Under the pieces are notes generated by a model, which saw nothing but the letters and a program-made list of their open reading frames with translations, had not been told where the DNA came from and did no database searches. This document shows, in pieces, positions 1 to 14,900 of a stretch of DNA of 64,000 nt. The translations under genes were made by a program, and so were the position numbers. The DNA is taken from assembly GCF_014323725.1 (NCBI RefSeq), contig NZ_JABVED010000008.1, positions 1 to 64,000 on the forward strand, read 5' to 3'. The DNA is from Actinokineospora xionganensis. GTDB taxonomy: Bacteria > Actinomycetota > Actinomycetes > Mycobacteriales > Pseudonocardiaceae. Every line of letters starts with the position of its first letter. Position 1 is the first letter of the stretch.

Positions 1-184
1 AAACAACACACGCACATCCGAATTAACCGCACCAAGTAAGGAGCGACAGCATCAGAGGCTGATATTGCTAACAAGTTTGTTTCTTTGGCAGGTCACCCAC
101 TCTATCACCTACTGGTGAGAGCTTGGTTCGTGACCCCCTGTGTCAGGCTCCGCTCCGGTCTGACCGGCTCGTTCCGCGCTGACT
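1..184 (-). other. Probable rRNA operon leader running off the left edge
   Basis: No credible protein gene lies between the tyrS stop and the left edge. Read on the minus strand, a strong promoter (191-219) would start transcription near 184 and read out of the window. The last visible minus-strand bases end in GTGTTGTTT, which resembles the start of the conserved rRNA leader motif seen before 16S genes in actinobacteria. tyrS lying just upstream of a 16S gene is also a familiar actinobacterial arrangement. No rRNA itself is visible, so the identity is inference. Confidence 0.45.
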
Positions 185-190
185 TGGATA

Positions 191-219
191 AAGTTACACG
201 GGGCCAAACCTGGGGTCAA
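191..219 (-). promoter_or_regulatory. Strong sigma-70-type promoter, probable rrn promoter
   Basis: On the minus strand a TTGACC -35 hexamer (214-219) is separated by exactly 17 bases from a TAACTT -10 hexamer (191-196). This is the closest match to consensus I noticed in the intergenic regions I examined. It drives transcription leftward out of the window. A near-consensus promoter behind tyrS with an untranslated leader of at least 180 bases fits an rRNA operon. Confidence 0.6.
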
Positions 220-316
220 ATCGCACCCCCAGGGACCCATCACGGGCGGAAACCGCAGGTCACCGCCCCCGTGTGGGCTCTGAAACCAACGTAACCCACC
301 CGATCTCCGGTGTGAA

Positions 317-332
317 TGTGACGGCGATCACA
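317..332. promoter_or_regulatory. Perfect CRP/GlxR-type palindrome TGTGA-N6-TCACA
   Basis: Both half-sites match the CRP-family consensus exactly (TGTGA at 317-321, TCACA at 328-332, spacer of 6). Actinobacterial Crp/GlxR proteins use this consensus. The site lies about 140 bases upstream of the likely start of the leftward promoter and about 105 bases beyond the tyrS stop, so the leftward transcript is its likeliest target. Binding is not shown by sequence alone. Confidence 0.55.
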
Positions 333-438
333 CATACTTTCTTTCGGATCGCCGGTATCTGGCCTCTGAGCTGCGGAAACACCGATGGCCGCCGACCCCA
401 GGGGGATCGACGGCCATCAGGAGACCAACTCGGACGGG

Positions 439-1722
439 CTAGACCTGCACCTCGACACCCGCGGTGTTGCGCTTGCCCCGGCGCAGGACCAGCCACTTCC
501 CGTGCAGCAGGTCTTCCTTGGACGGCGTCCACGCCTCGTCGGTGACCTTGCCGTTGTTCACGTACGCGCCGCCCTCCGTGACCGCGCGCCGCGCCGCTCC
601 CCTGCTCTCGGCGAGCCCGCAAGCAAGGAACAGGTCAATGATCGTGGGCTCGTCGGACAACCGGGCGGTTCCGGTGGGCGCCTCGGACATGGCTGCTTCC
701 AGCGTCCCCAGGTCCAGGCCGCCGAACTCGCCGCGGCCGAACAGCGCCTGGCTGGCCGCCACGACCTGGTCGGTCTGGTGTTGGCCGTGCACCAGCGTCG
801 TGAACTCCTCGGCCAGCCGCTTCTGCGCGGCCCGCAGGTGCGGACGCTCCGCGGTGTCGCGCTCCAGCGCCTCGATCTCCTCCCGGTCGAGGAAGGTGAA
901 CAGGCGCAGGTAGCGGATGACGTCGGCGTCGCCCACGTTCACGAAGTACTGGTACCAGGCGAACGGCGAGGTCATCTCCGGGTCGAGCCAGACGTTGCCA
1001 CCGCCGGTGGATTTGCCGAACTTGCGTCCCTCCGCGTCGGTGACCAGCGGGGCGGTCAGCGCGTGCACCGACTCGCCGTCGACCCGGCGGACCAGGTCGA
1101 CGCCGCCGATGATGTTGCCCCACTGGTCGGAACCGCCCAGTTGGAGCTTGCATCCGTGCGCCCGGTGCAGCTGCAGGTAGTCGTGGGACTGCAAGAGCAG
1201 GTAGCTGAATTCGGTGTACGACATGCCGTCGCCTTCGAGGCGGCGCTTGACCGTCTCGCGGGAGAGCATCACGTTGATCGAGAAGTGCTTGCCGACGTCG
1301 CGCAGGAACTCCAGGACCGACATCCCGCCGGTCCAGTCGAGGTTGTTGGCCAGGACGGCGCCCGTGCCCTCCCCGTGCGAGTCGTCGAAGTCGACGAAGC
1401 GCTCCAGCTGGCCGCGGATCCGGTCGGCCCACTCCGCCACCACGTCGGTGGTGTTCAGGGTGCGCTCACCGCTGTCACGCGGGTCGCCGATCATGCCCGT
1501 GGCCCCGCCCGCGAGGACGATCGGCCGGTGCCCGGCGCGCTGGAAGCGGCGCAGCATGAGCAGCGGGACCAGGTTTCCGGCGTGCAGGCTGGGGGCGGTC
1601 GGGTCGAATCCGCAATAGAGGGTGAGCGGCCCGGAGTCGAGATCCCGGCGCAGGGCGTCGAGGTCGGTGGACTGCGCGATCAGGCCGCGCCAGGACAGCT
1701 CGTCGAGAATGTGCTCACTCAC
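439..1722 (-). CDS. tyrS: Tyrosyl-tRNA synthetase
   Basis: Class I aminoacyl-tRNA synthetase that charges tRNA-Tyr with tyrosine in the cytoplasm. The 427-residue length is normal. The HIGH-type signature reads HAGN at about residues 47-50 and the KMSKS-type loop reads KFGKS at about 234-238. The tyrosine-pocket segment GGSDQWGN is present and a C-terminal S4-like RNA-binding region closes the protein. I chose the GTG at 1722 because a GGGAGG ribosome-binding site sits just upstream and the next residues (SEHILDEL) resemble the normal TyrS start; the open frame extends 31 codons further without support. It is divergent from the 5'-nucleotidase gene, with 160 bases between the two starts. Confidence 0.97.
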   Translation of the reverse strand: MSEHILDELSWRGLIAQSTDLDALRRDLDSGPLTLYCGFDPTAPSLHAGNLVPLLMLRRFQRAGHRPIVLAGGATGMIGDPRDSGERTLNTTDVVAEWADRIRGQLERFVDFDDSHGEGTGAVLANNLDWTGGMSVLEFLRDVGKHFSINVMLSRETVKRRLEGDGMSYTEFSYLLLQSHDYLQLHRAHGCKLQLGGSDQWGNIIGGVDLVRRVDGESVHALTAPLVTDAEGRKFGKSTGGGNVWLDPEMTSPFAWYQYFVNVGDADVIRYLRLFTFLDREEIEALERDTAERPHLRAAQKRLAEEFTTLVHGQHQTDQVVAASQALFGRGEFGGLDLGTLEAAMSEAPTGTARLSDEPTIIDLFLACGLAESRGAARRAVTEGGAYVNNGKVTDEAWTPSKEDLLHGKWLVLRRGKRNTAGVEVQV

Positions 1723-1882
1723 GGGGCCATCCTCCCGCACGTCCCCCACCTGGGCGCGAGCGGATTGCCCGGCACCGGTTGTTCGCCTGACCTTCGCCGT
1801 CCACTTAGGCAACACCTATGCACGAATAGCGATACAGGTGCAGGATGCCGAAATCCGTGTTCCACCGACTGGAGGCGACCCC

Positions 1883-3721
1883 GTGCCAGGTGCAAGACCA
1901 GTTCTCCGCTACGCCATGCCCGTCGCGCTCGCCGCGGCCGTCATGGTCGCGATCCCGCTGACCTCACCGTCCAGCGGTCCCCAGGCCGAGGCGTGGACCC
2001 CCATGTCGCCGGTCGCGGTCGACTACGCGGCGGAATCGGCCGCGGGCACCGCGCGGGGCAGGCTGTTGGGCTTCAACGACTTCCATGGCGCGCTTGAGCC
2101 GCCCGTCGGCAGCGGCGGCCTGGTGAACGGCAACCCCGCCGGTGGCGTGGAGTACCTCGCGACCTACGTGGAGCGGCTGCGCGATCAGGGCAAGGCCAAC
2201 GGTGAGAAGGTGCTGACCGTCGGCGCGGGCGACCTCGTCGGCGCGACCCCGCTGATCAGCGCCGCGTTCCACGACGAGCCGTCGATCGAGGTGCTCAGCG
2301 CACTCGGTCTGAACATCGCCTCGGTCGGCAACCACGAGTTCGACGAGGGTGTCGACGAGCTCAAGCGGCTGCAGAAAGGCGGCTGCCACCCGGTCGACGG
2401 CTGCCAGGACGGCGACGGCTTCGAGGGGGCGGACTTCCGCTACCTGTCGGCGAACGTGGTCGACAAGCAGACCCGCAAGCCGATCCTGCGCCCCTACGAG
2501 ATCAAGATGGTCCAGGGTGTCCCGGTGGCGTTCGTCGGCATGACGCTTGAGGGCACACCCGCCATCGTCAACCCGGCGGGGATCTCGACCGTGGACTTCC
2601 TCGACGAGGTGGAGACCGCGAACTCCTACGCCGACCAGCTGAGCAGGCTCGGCATCAAGTCGATGGTGCTGCTGATCCACGAGGGCGGCCAGCAGAACTC
2701 CCCGCCCACGCCGCAGGACCCGTCGAGCTGCGCGAACTTCGCGGGGCCGATCACCAACATCGTCGCCGGGCTGCGGCCGGAGTTCGGTCTGGTGGTCTCC
2801 GGGCACACGCACCGCTTCTACAGCTGCGCGCTGCCGAACTCCTCGGGCGCGAACAGCGTGGTCACCAGCGCGGGCTCCAACGGCACGCTGGTCACCGACA
2901 TCGGTGTCAAGCTGGACCGCAAGACCCGCAAGTTCACCAACATCTCCGCGCGCAACGTGATCGTGGAGAACGGCGTCAAGAACGCGGACGGCACCTGGGC
3001 GAAGGACGCGCAGGGCAACTTCGTCCGCAACCCGGACCTGGTGAACGCGGCGGCGAAGGCCATCGTGGACAAGTACCGGGCGGCTGTCGCGCCGCTGGCG
3101 AACAAGGTGGTCGGGTCGATCACCGCCGACATCACGCGAGTCGCCTCCGCGGCGGGTGAGACCGCGCTCGGCGACGTGATCGCGGACGCTCAGCTGGCGT
3201 ACACCACCTCGCAGCAGGCGCAGATCGCGCTGATGAACCCGGGCGGCATCCGCGCGGACCTCAGCTACGCGTTCTCGCCGGGCGGTGAGCAGCCGGGCCA
3301 GGTCACCTACGGCGAGGCGTTCACGGTGCAGCCGTTCAACAACCTGGTAGTGACGCAGACGCTGACGGGCGCGCAGCTCAAGGAGGTCCTCGAACAGCAG
3401 TTCACTGGGTACGCGGGCCAGACGACGACGAAGTTCCTGCAGGTGTCGGCCGGTTTCGCGTACTCCTACGACACCACGCAGACTCTCGGGTCGCGGGTGA
3501 CGCAGATGTCGCTGAACGGGGTTCCGATCGATCTGGCCGCGAGCTTCAAGGTGACATCGAACGACTTCCTCGCCAACGGTGGGGACGGGTTCACGAAGCT
3601 GTCGCTGGGCACGGGCCGGGTCTACGCACCCGGGTTCGACGTGGACGCGCTGGTCGCGCACCTGACGAACGCGGCGCCGGTGGCTCCTGGGCCGCGGGAC
3701 CGGATCACCAAGATCGCTTGA
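1883..3721 (+). CDS. Secreted bifunctional metallophosphatase/5'-nucleotidase
   Basis: Extracellular nucleotidase (UshA/NadN-like) expected to remove phosphate from nucleotides outside the cell for salvage. The 612-residue protein starts at a GTG with GGAGG seven bases upstream. It opens with a signal peptide: a short basic start, then an Ala/Val-rich core at about 10-30. The metallophosphoesterase motifs are intact: NDFH (D66, H68), GD near 117, GNHE at 149-152 and GHTH further on. The C-terminal nucleotidase domain carries the NPGGIR motif and the substrate-stacking YGEAFTVQPF segment. No lipobox cysteine is seen, so it is probably released. It is convergent with the glycosylase gene across a strong hairpin terminator. 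Confidence 0.93.
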   Translation: MPGARPVLRYAMPVALAAAVMVAIPLTSPSSGPQAEAWTPMSPVAVDYAAESAAGTARGRLLGFNDFHGALEPPVGSGGLVNGNPAGGVEYLATYVERLRDQGKANGEKVLTVGAGDLVGATPLISAAFHDEPSIEVLSALGLNIASVGNHEFDEGVDELKRLQKGGCHPVDGCQDGDGFEGADFRYLSANVVDKQTRKPILRPYEIKMVQGVPVAFVGMTLEGTPAIVNPAGISTVDFLDEVETANSYADQLSRLGIKSMVLLIHEGGQQNSPPTPQDPSSCANFAGPITNIVAGLRPEFGLVVSGHTHRFYSCALPNSSGANSVVTSAGSNGTLVTDIGVKLDRKTRKFTNISARNVIVENGVKNADGTWAKDAQGNFVRNPDLVNAAAKAIVDKYRAAVAPLANKVVGSITADITRVASAAGETALGDVIADAQLAYTTSQQAQIALMNPGGIRADLSYAFSPGGEQPGQVTYGEAFTVQPFNNLVVTQTLTGAQLKEVLEQQFTGYAGQTTTKFLQVSAGFAYSYDTTQTLGSRVTQMSLNGVPIDLAASFKVTSNDFLANGGDGFTKLSLGTGRVYAPGFDVDALVAHLTNAAPVAPGPRDRITKIA

Positions 3722-3732
3722 TAGTCGCTGTT

Positions 3733-3772
3733 CGAACGTGCCCGGCTCGGCCCACCGAGCCGGGCACGTTCG
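3733..3772. terminator. Bidirectional hairpin terminator
   Basis: A perfect 18-bp inverted repeat (arms 3733-3750 and 3755-3772) closes on a CCCA loop. It starts 11 bases after the nucleotidase stop and ends 3 bases before the stop of the convergent glycosylase gene. It has no long T-tract, as is usual for actinobacterial terminators, and probably serves both genes. Confidence 0.85.
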
Positions 3773-3775
3773 TCT

Positions 3776-5943
<2,168 letters not shown>

Positions 5944-6010
5944 CTATCGGCGCTGGGGCGGCTGTGGGGCGGTTGAGTGTCGCCTGTGGACAGTTGGGGC
6001 GGGGTGTGGA

Positions 6011-6040
6011 CAAGTCGGCGGGTTTGGGTGCGCCGACTTG
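6011..6040. terminator. Hairpin between argG and argH
   Basis: A 10-bp perfect inverted repeat (6011-6020 and 6031-6040) with a 10-base loop begins 4 bases past the argG stop in the direction of transcription. It is a plausible terminator or attenuator that would limit read-through from the argC-G operon into argH. The rest of the 5815-6010 gap shows a separated 7-bp inverted repeat (5900-5906 / 5942-5948) but no clear promoter. Confidence 0.6.
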
Positions 6041-6044
6041 CCTT

Positions 6045-7230
6045 CTAGTGCTGTGCGCGCTTGGCGGCGATCTTGCTGGGGAGGCCCCAGAGCTGGACGA
6101 AGCCCTTGGCGAGGCCCTGGTCGAAGGTGTCGCCCTCGTCGTAGGTGGCCAGGTTGAAGTCGTACAGCGAGACGTCCGACTTGCGGCCGGTGACGGTGGC
6201 GCGGCCGCCGTGCATGGTCATGCGGACGTCGCCGGAGACGTATTCCTGGGTCTCGGCGATGAAGGCGTCCAGGGCGTACTTCAGCGGGGAGAACCAGAGG
6301 CCGTCGTAGACGAGTTCGGCCCAGCGCTGGGCGACGGTCTTCTTGAAGCGGGCCAGGTCGCGCTCGACGGTGACGTTCTCGAGTTCCTGGTGCGCGGTGA
6401 TCAGCGCCATCGCGCCGGGGGCCTCGTAGACCTCGCGGCTCTTGATGCCGACCAGGCGGTCCTCGACGATGTCGATGCGGCCGATGCCCTGGGCGCCCGC
6501 GCGCCGGTTGAGCTCCTGGATGGCCTGCAGCATGGTGACGGTCTGGCCGTCGATGGCGACCGGGATGCCCTTGTCGAAGGTGATGACCACCTCGTCGGCG
6601 TCGCGCGGCTCGGCCGGGTTCGAGGTGTACTCGTAGACGTCCTCGATCGGGGAGTTCCAGATGTCCTCGAGGAAGCCGGTCTCGACGGCGCGGCCCCAGA
6701 CGTTCTGGTCGATGGAGTACGGCGACTTCTTCGACACGTCGATGGGCAGGTTGCGGTCCTCGGCCCAGGCGATGGCCTTCTCCCGAGTCCACGCGAAGTC
6801 GCGGACCGGGGCGATGACCTTCAGGTCGGGGGCGAGGGCGCCGATGCCGACCTCGAAGCGGACCTGGTCGTTGCCCTTGCCGGTGCAGCCGTGGGAGACC
6901 GTGGTGGCGCCGTGGTACTTGGCGGCCTCGACGAGGTGCTTGACGATCACCGGGCGCGAGATGGCCGAGACCAGCGGGTAGCGGTCCATGTAGAGCGCGT
7001 TGGCCTGCAGCGTGGGCAGGCAGTACTGCTCCGCGAACTCGTCGCGGGCGTCGGCGACGACCGCTTCGACGGCGCCGCACTCGAGGGCGCGCTTGCGGAT
7101 CGTGTCGAGGTCCTCGCCGCCCTGGCCGACGTCCACCGCGACCGCGACTACCTCAGCACCGGTCTCCTCGGCGATCCAGCCGATGGCCACCGACGTGTCC
7201 AGCCCACCCGAGTAGGCCAACACCACCCTG

Positions 7231-7238
<8 letters not shown>
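6045..7238 (-). CDS. argG: Argininosuccinate synthase
   Basis: Joins citrulline and aspartate with ATP to form argininosuccinate, the penultimate arginine step. The 397-residue protein starts with the PP-loop nucleotide motif AYSGGLDTS at about 8-16, and the conserved [15 protein letters not shown] segment binds substrate. The ATG at 7238 follows AGGAGAG and overlaps the last codons of argR by 8 bases, so translation is probably coupled to that of the repressor. The open frame upstream of this ATG has no support. Confidence 0.98.
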
Positions 7239-8699
<1,461 letters not shown>

Positions 8700-9890
8700 T
8701 CAGCTCTCCTGGGCGGTATCGAGGATGCCGGGAAGCGCCGAGAGGAACTCGTCGGCCTCGACGTCGGTGAGGATCAGCGGCGGGGCGAGCCGCAGCGCGT
8801 CGGGCTGGACGTTGTTCACAAGGAATCCCTTGTCCAGTGCGGCGGCGGACACGGCGGCGGAGACCGGCTTGGTCAGGCCGACGCCGAGGAGCAGGCCGCG
8901 GCCGCGCACGCCGGAGACCAGTGGGTGGTGCAGGTCCTCGATCCCGGCGGTGAGGTGCTTGCCGAGAGCGGCGACGTGGTCGAGCAGGCCGTCGGCGGCG
9001 ATGGTGCGCAGCACCGCGAGACCGGCGGCGCAGGCGACCGGGTTGCCGCCGAAGGTGGTGCCGTGGTGGCCGGGGGCGAACAGGTCGGCCACCGCGCCGA
9101 TGCCGACGCAGGCGCCGAGCGGCAGGCCGCCGCCGAGGCCCTTGGCGAGGGTGATGATGTCCGGGGTGATGCCCGCCTGCTGGAAGGCGAACCACTGGCC
9201 GAGCCTGCCGACGCCGGTCTGCACCTCGTCGAGGACGAGCAGCGCGCCCGCCTTCGCGGTGATCTCGCGGGCGGCCTGGAGGTAGCCGTCCGGGGCGACG
9301 ACAACGCCGCCCTCGCCGAGGATCGGCTCGATGAAGACCGCCGCGGTGTCACTGTCCACAGCGGACCGCAGCGCTTCGATGTCGCCGAACGGGATGTGCG
9401 TGACGCCGGCGTCGAGCGGCAAGAACGGCGTGCGCTTGGCGGGCTGGCCGGTGAGCGCGAGCGCGCCCATGGTGCGGCCGTGGAAAGCGCCCTCACACGC
9501 GATGATCTTGGTCTTGCCGGTGAGGCGGGTGAGCTTGAACGCGGCCTCGTTGGCCTCGGCGCCGGAGTTGCAGAACAGCACCTTGGCCTGGCCGGTCAGG
9601 CCCGCGACGTCGAGGATCGCGTCGGCCAATTCCACCGACCGCTGGTTGATGTAGAGGTTCGACGTGTGGCCGAGGGTGGCGATCTGGCTGGTCACGGCCT
9701 CGACGACGGCCGGGTGCGCGTGGCCGAGCGCGTTGGTCGCGATGCCGCTGAGCAGGTCGAGGTAGCGGTTGCCGTCGGCGTCCCACACGTGCGAGCCCTC
9801 GCCGCGCACGATGGTCAGCTTCGGTGTGCCGTAGTTGTCCATCAGCGCGGACTTCCACCGCGCCTGGCCATCCACATTGGATTCGATCAT
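8700..9890 (-). CDS. argD: Acetylornithine aminotransferase
   Basis: PLP-dependent class III aminotransferase that converts N-acetylglutamate semialdehyde to N-acetylornithine. In the 396-residue protein the PLP lysine is K250 in TLAKGLGGG, the cofactor aspartate is in [12 protein letters not shown], and the phosphate-binding NSGAEANE motif is at about 108-115. The ATG at 9890 makes an ATGA overlap with the argB stop; the open frame extends 44 codons upstream but those are argB in another frame. It may also act in lysine synthesis, as ArgD often does. Confidence 0.96.
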   Translation of the reverse strand: MIESNVDGQARWKSALMDNYGTPKLTIVRGEGSHVWDADGNRYLDLLSGIATNALGHAHPAVVEAVTSQIATLGHTSNLYINQRSVELADAILDVAGLTGQAKVLFCNSGAEANEAAFKLTRLTGKTKIIACEGAFHGRTMGALALTGQPAKRTPFLPLDAGVTHIPFGDIEALRSAVDSDTAAVFIEPILGEGGVVVAPDGYLQAAREITAKAGALLVLDEVQTGVGRLGQWFAFQQAGITPDIITLAKGLGGGLPLGACVGIGAVADLFAPGHHGTTFGGNPVACAAGLAVLRTIAADGLLDHVAALGKHLTAGIEDLHHPLVSGVRGRGLLLGVGLTKPVSAAVSAAALDKGFLVNNVQPDALRLAPPLILTDVEADEFLSALPGILDTAQES

Positions 9891-10782
9891 GACTCCCCCT
9901 CGTCCGGCAGCACCATGGTCCCCACACCGCTGGTGGTGAACACCTCGAGCAGCACCGAGTGCGCCAGCCGCCCATCGATGACGTGCGCCTTGGGCACGCC
10001 GCCGACGACCGCGCGCAGGCACGCCTCCATCTTCGGCACCATGCCGCTTTCCAGGCGTGGCAACAGTTTTTCGAGTTCGGTCGCGCGGACCTCATGCAGC
10101 AGCGACGACTTGTCCGGCCAGTCGGCGTAGAGGCCCTCGACGTCGGTCAACACGACGAGCTTCTCGGCTTCCAGCGCGATGGCGAGCGCGGCGGCGGCAG
10201 TATCGGCGTTGACGTTGTGCGGCAAGCCGTCGCGGTCGGGCGCGACGGTCGAGACGACCGGGATGCGGCCCGCGTTGACGATGTCCATCACGGCTTCGGG
10301 GTTCACATGCACGACGTCGCCGACCTGGCCGAGGTCGACCTCGACGCCGTCGACCGTCGCGGTGCGGCGCTCGGCGGTGAACAGGTGCGCGTCCTCGCCG
10401 GAGATGCCGACCGCGTACGGGCCGTGCTGGTTGATCAGGCCGACCAGCTCGCGGCTGACCTGGCCGGTGAGGACCATCCGGACGACGTCCATCGTCTCGG
10501 CGTTGGTGACCCGCAGGCCCGCCTGGAACTCGCCTTCGATGCCGAGCCTGTTGAGCATGGCGCTGATCTGCGGGCCGCCGCCGTGCACGACGACCGGGCG
10601 CAGGCCCGCGAGCCGCAGGAACACCATGTCCTCGGCGAACGCGCGCTTGAGCGATTCGTCGACCATGGCGTTGCCGCCGTACTTGATCACCACGAGCGCG
10701 CCGTGGAAGCGCTGCAGCCATGGCAACGCCTCAACCAGGACATTTGCCTTTGCTTTCGCTGTGTCAATTCCTATCGCGCTGT

Positions 10783-10786
<4 letters not shown>
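9887..10786 (-). CDS. argB: Acetylglutamate kinase
   Basis: Phosphorylates N-acetylglutamate and is usually the arginine feedback point of the pathway. The 299-residue amino-acid-kinase-fold protein has the VIKYGGNAM nucleotide motif near the start, the VVHGGGPQI substrate motif and the NVNADTAA segment. An N-terminal extension (about 20 residues, rich in Ala/Lys) precedes the kinase core, as in arginine-sensitive hexameric forms. The ATG at 10786 overlaps the argJ stop (ATGA). Confidence 0.97.
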
Positions 10787-13001
<2,215 letters not shown>

Positions 13002-13256
13002 CTCACTCAATCCGTTTCACTCGACCGTGGCGACGGCCACAGCAGGACCGTTCGGGCGAGCCCAGCGAAATCGCGCTCGACCAGGGCACGGAGTCGAAAG
13101 TTGGGAGGAGTGAGACGGTCTGCCTGCGGTGAATCAGGGTCCGAACCCGGGCCTGGTCAGCAGGCCGTGGTCGTGATGCCGCACCCGGGCGGACGGCACT
13201 GCTCGTGACGACGCGGTCCTGCGCGAGATGGTGCGGGAGTTGGTCTCAGAGCAGGC

Positions 13257-14900
13257 TCAACTGGAGGGGCGGATGCGGTTTTCGGGGTTGTCGTCGACCG
13301 GCGGGTCCAGGTGGAACCGGAGTTTGCTTCGGGCGTGACGGTCGCCTTGTCGTGCGCGGTCCGCGAGTTCGGTGAAGAGGCCCCGCTCCAGGAGGACTTC
13401 GGCCAGTCGCCACTGGCCGCGGCCGGTGCGGTCGACGAAGTCGCGCAGTTCGTCGTCCCTGCCCGCTTCGGCGAGGTGGTCGGTCCAGGCGTCCGCGGCG
13501 AAGGGGATGTCGGCCTCGGCGCGGGCGCGGAGTTCGTCTTCGCGCCCCATCGCCGACAGGAGCCAGCCGAAGCGCTGGCGGGCGTGATCGTGGTCGAGAT
13601 CGCGGAATTGGTCTATGTCCTGGCGTTTGGCCAGTCGGTCCATCCACTGGTGCAGCGCGGTGAGGTCCCCTGCCTTCGCTCGGGCGCGGAGGGTGTCGTC
13701 GTCGGGGATGGTGGCGGCGAGGAAGCTCGCGGCGTAGGTGTCCCCGGCCTCCGCACGGGCGCGCAGGGACTCGTGCCTGCCTTGGGTGTGCAGCAAGTGG
13801 TCGAGTTTGCGCGCGGCGGTGTCGTCGCCCGCGTCCGCGCGAGCGCGGAGGGCGTCCTCGTCGCGGGTGGCCAGGATCTCCGCCAGTTTGCTCGCGGCGT
13901 ATCCGTTGCCCGAGTCGGCCAGCGCGGCGAGTTCGCTTTCCTGACCCAGGCTGACGTGCAGATCCACCAGTTCGCGACGGGCCCTGGAGTCGCCCGCTTC
14001 GGCGAGGGCGCGCAGTTCTTCCGCGCGGCCGAGGACGCCGAGCAGGTCGATCACGCGGATGCGGGCGAGTTCGCCGTCGACCGCACGCAGGTCGTCCACG
14101 CGGCGCTGGTTGTAGAGGAGCGTGATCAGGCCGTCGCGGGCTTCCTCTTCGCCGGCGGCGAGGCGTTGGCGGAGTTCGGCTTCCAACCCCTGCTTCGCGA
14201 GGAGGGATGCCAGGCGTTCCCGGATGCGGCGGTAAGCGAAGCCTGGTCGCGCGCCCGCGCGGGCGATGTCGGTGGCGGCGTCGAGGTCACCGGTGTCGAC
14301 CAGGACTGTGATCAGCTGCTCGGTCGCGTACCGGTCTTCGGTGAGCGTGCGGAGTTCGGAGACCTCGGAGTCCTCGGAGTCCTCGGAGACCTCGGAGTCC
14401 TCGGAGACCTCGGAGTGTCGGACGAGGTGGTCGACCAGCAGGCGGCGGGAGCGGAAGTCGCCCGCGGTCGCGCGGGCCCGCAACTCGTCGACGAGACCGT
14501 GGTCTGCCAGGAGTTGCGGCAACGCCCCGATCGCGGGCGCGTGACCCGCGTCGGCGAGTAGGCGCACCTCGTCCACATGGTCGCGCGCGACCAGCATGCC
14601 GACAAGGGCAGGCATCGCGTGCTGAGACTCGGCGGCGAGCGCGCGAAGGTCGTCCAGCCTGCCGTGTTTCGCCAGGACCCGGGACAGCGCGCCCGCGCCT
14701 TGCGAGCCCCAGGCGCGGAGGTCCTCGGTTCGGTCGAGGAGTTCGAGGAACTTGATCCACAGCCGGGCGGACGACGGGTCACCGTCCTCCGCCCGGTCCC
14801 GGAGTTCGTCGAAGAGGCCGTGGGTGATCAGCAGGCCGGGCAGTTCGCGCTGGGCGGCCCAGTCGCCCGCGTCAGCTCGCCCGCGTATCTCGTCGATCAC
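13257..14900 (-). CDS. Helical-repeat protein (TPR/Sel1-like), function unknown
   Basis: A 547-residue soluble protein made almost entirely of about 30-residue helical repeats of the type LRARADAGD..A...L..LL...G..DEL. This is a solenoid likely to bind other proteins; no catalytic domain, signal peptide or membrane segment is seen. At residues 163-182 the repeats are broken by an acidic Ser/Glu/Asp/Val stretch encoded by a 9-bp tandem repeat. The GTG start at 14900 overlaps the stop of the O-methyltransferase gene (GTGA), so the two are co-translated. Similar repeat proteins occur as unnamed accessory proteins in actinomycetes; I cannot assign a role. Confidence 0.75.
   Translation of the reverse strand: MIDEIRGRADAGDWAAQRELPGLLITHGLFDELRDRAEDGDPSSARLWIKFLELLDRTEDLRAWGSQGAGALSRVLAKHGRLDDLRALAAESQHAMPALVGMLVARDHVDEVRLLADAGHAPAIGALPQLLADHGLVDELRARATAGDFRSRRLLVDHLVRHSEVSEDSEVSEDSEDSEVSELRTLTEDRYATEQLITVLVDTGDLDAATDIARAGARPGFAYRRIRERLASLLAKQGLEAELRQRLAAGEEEARDGLITLLYNQRRVDDLRAVDGELARIRVIDLLGVLGRAEELRALAEAGDSRARRELVDLHVSLGQESELAALADSGNGYAASKLAEILATRDEDALRARADAGDDTAARKLDHLLHTQGRHESLRARAEAGDTYAASFLAATIPDDDTLRARAKAGDLTALHQWMDRLAKRQDIDQFRDLDHDHARQRFGWLLSAMGREDELRARAEADIPFAADAWTDHLAEAGRDDELRDFVDRTGRGQWRLAEVLLERGLFTELADRARQGDRHARSKLRFHLDPPVDDNPENRIRPSS
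14356..14415. repeat. 9-bp tandem repeat inside the helical-repeat gene
   Basis: About 6.7 copies of the 9-bp unit TCGGAG(A/T)CC, with two variants (AC or TC). The unit length is a multiple of three, so copy changes keep the reading frame and add or remove Ser-Glu-Asp or Ser-Glu-Val triplets. It encodes the acidic linker at residues 163-182. Confidence 0.95.

Noticed and set aside
99-104. Possible second leftward -10 (TAGAGT)
   Set aside because: No acceptable -35 at 16 to 18 bases; not strong enough to call.
385-2097. 570-codon plus-strand frame over tyrS
   Set aside because: Overlaps all of tyrS, which has every motif; composition is that of an antisense shadow.
14356-14415. CRISPR-like array
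   Set aside because: Units are 9 bp and contiguous with no spacers; a simple tandem repeat within a coding frame.
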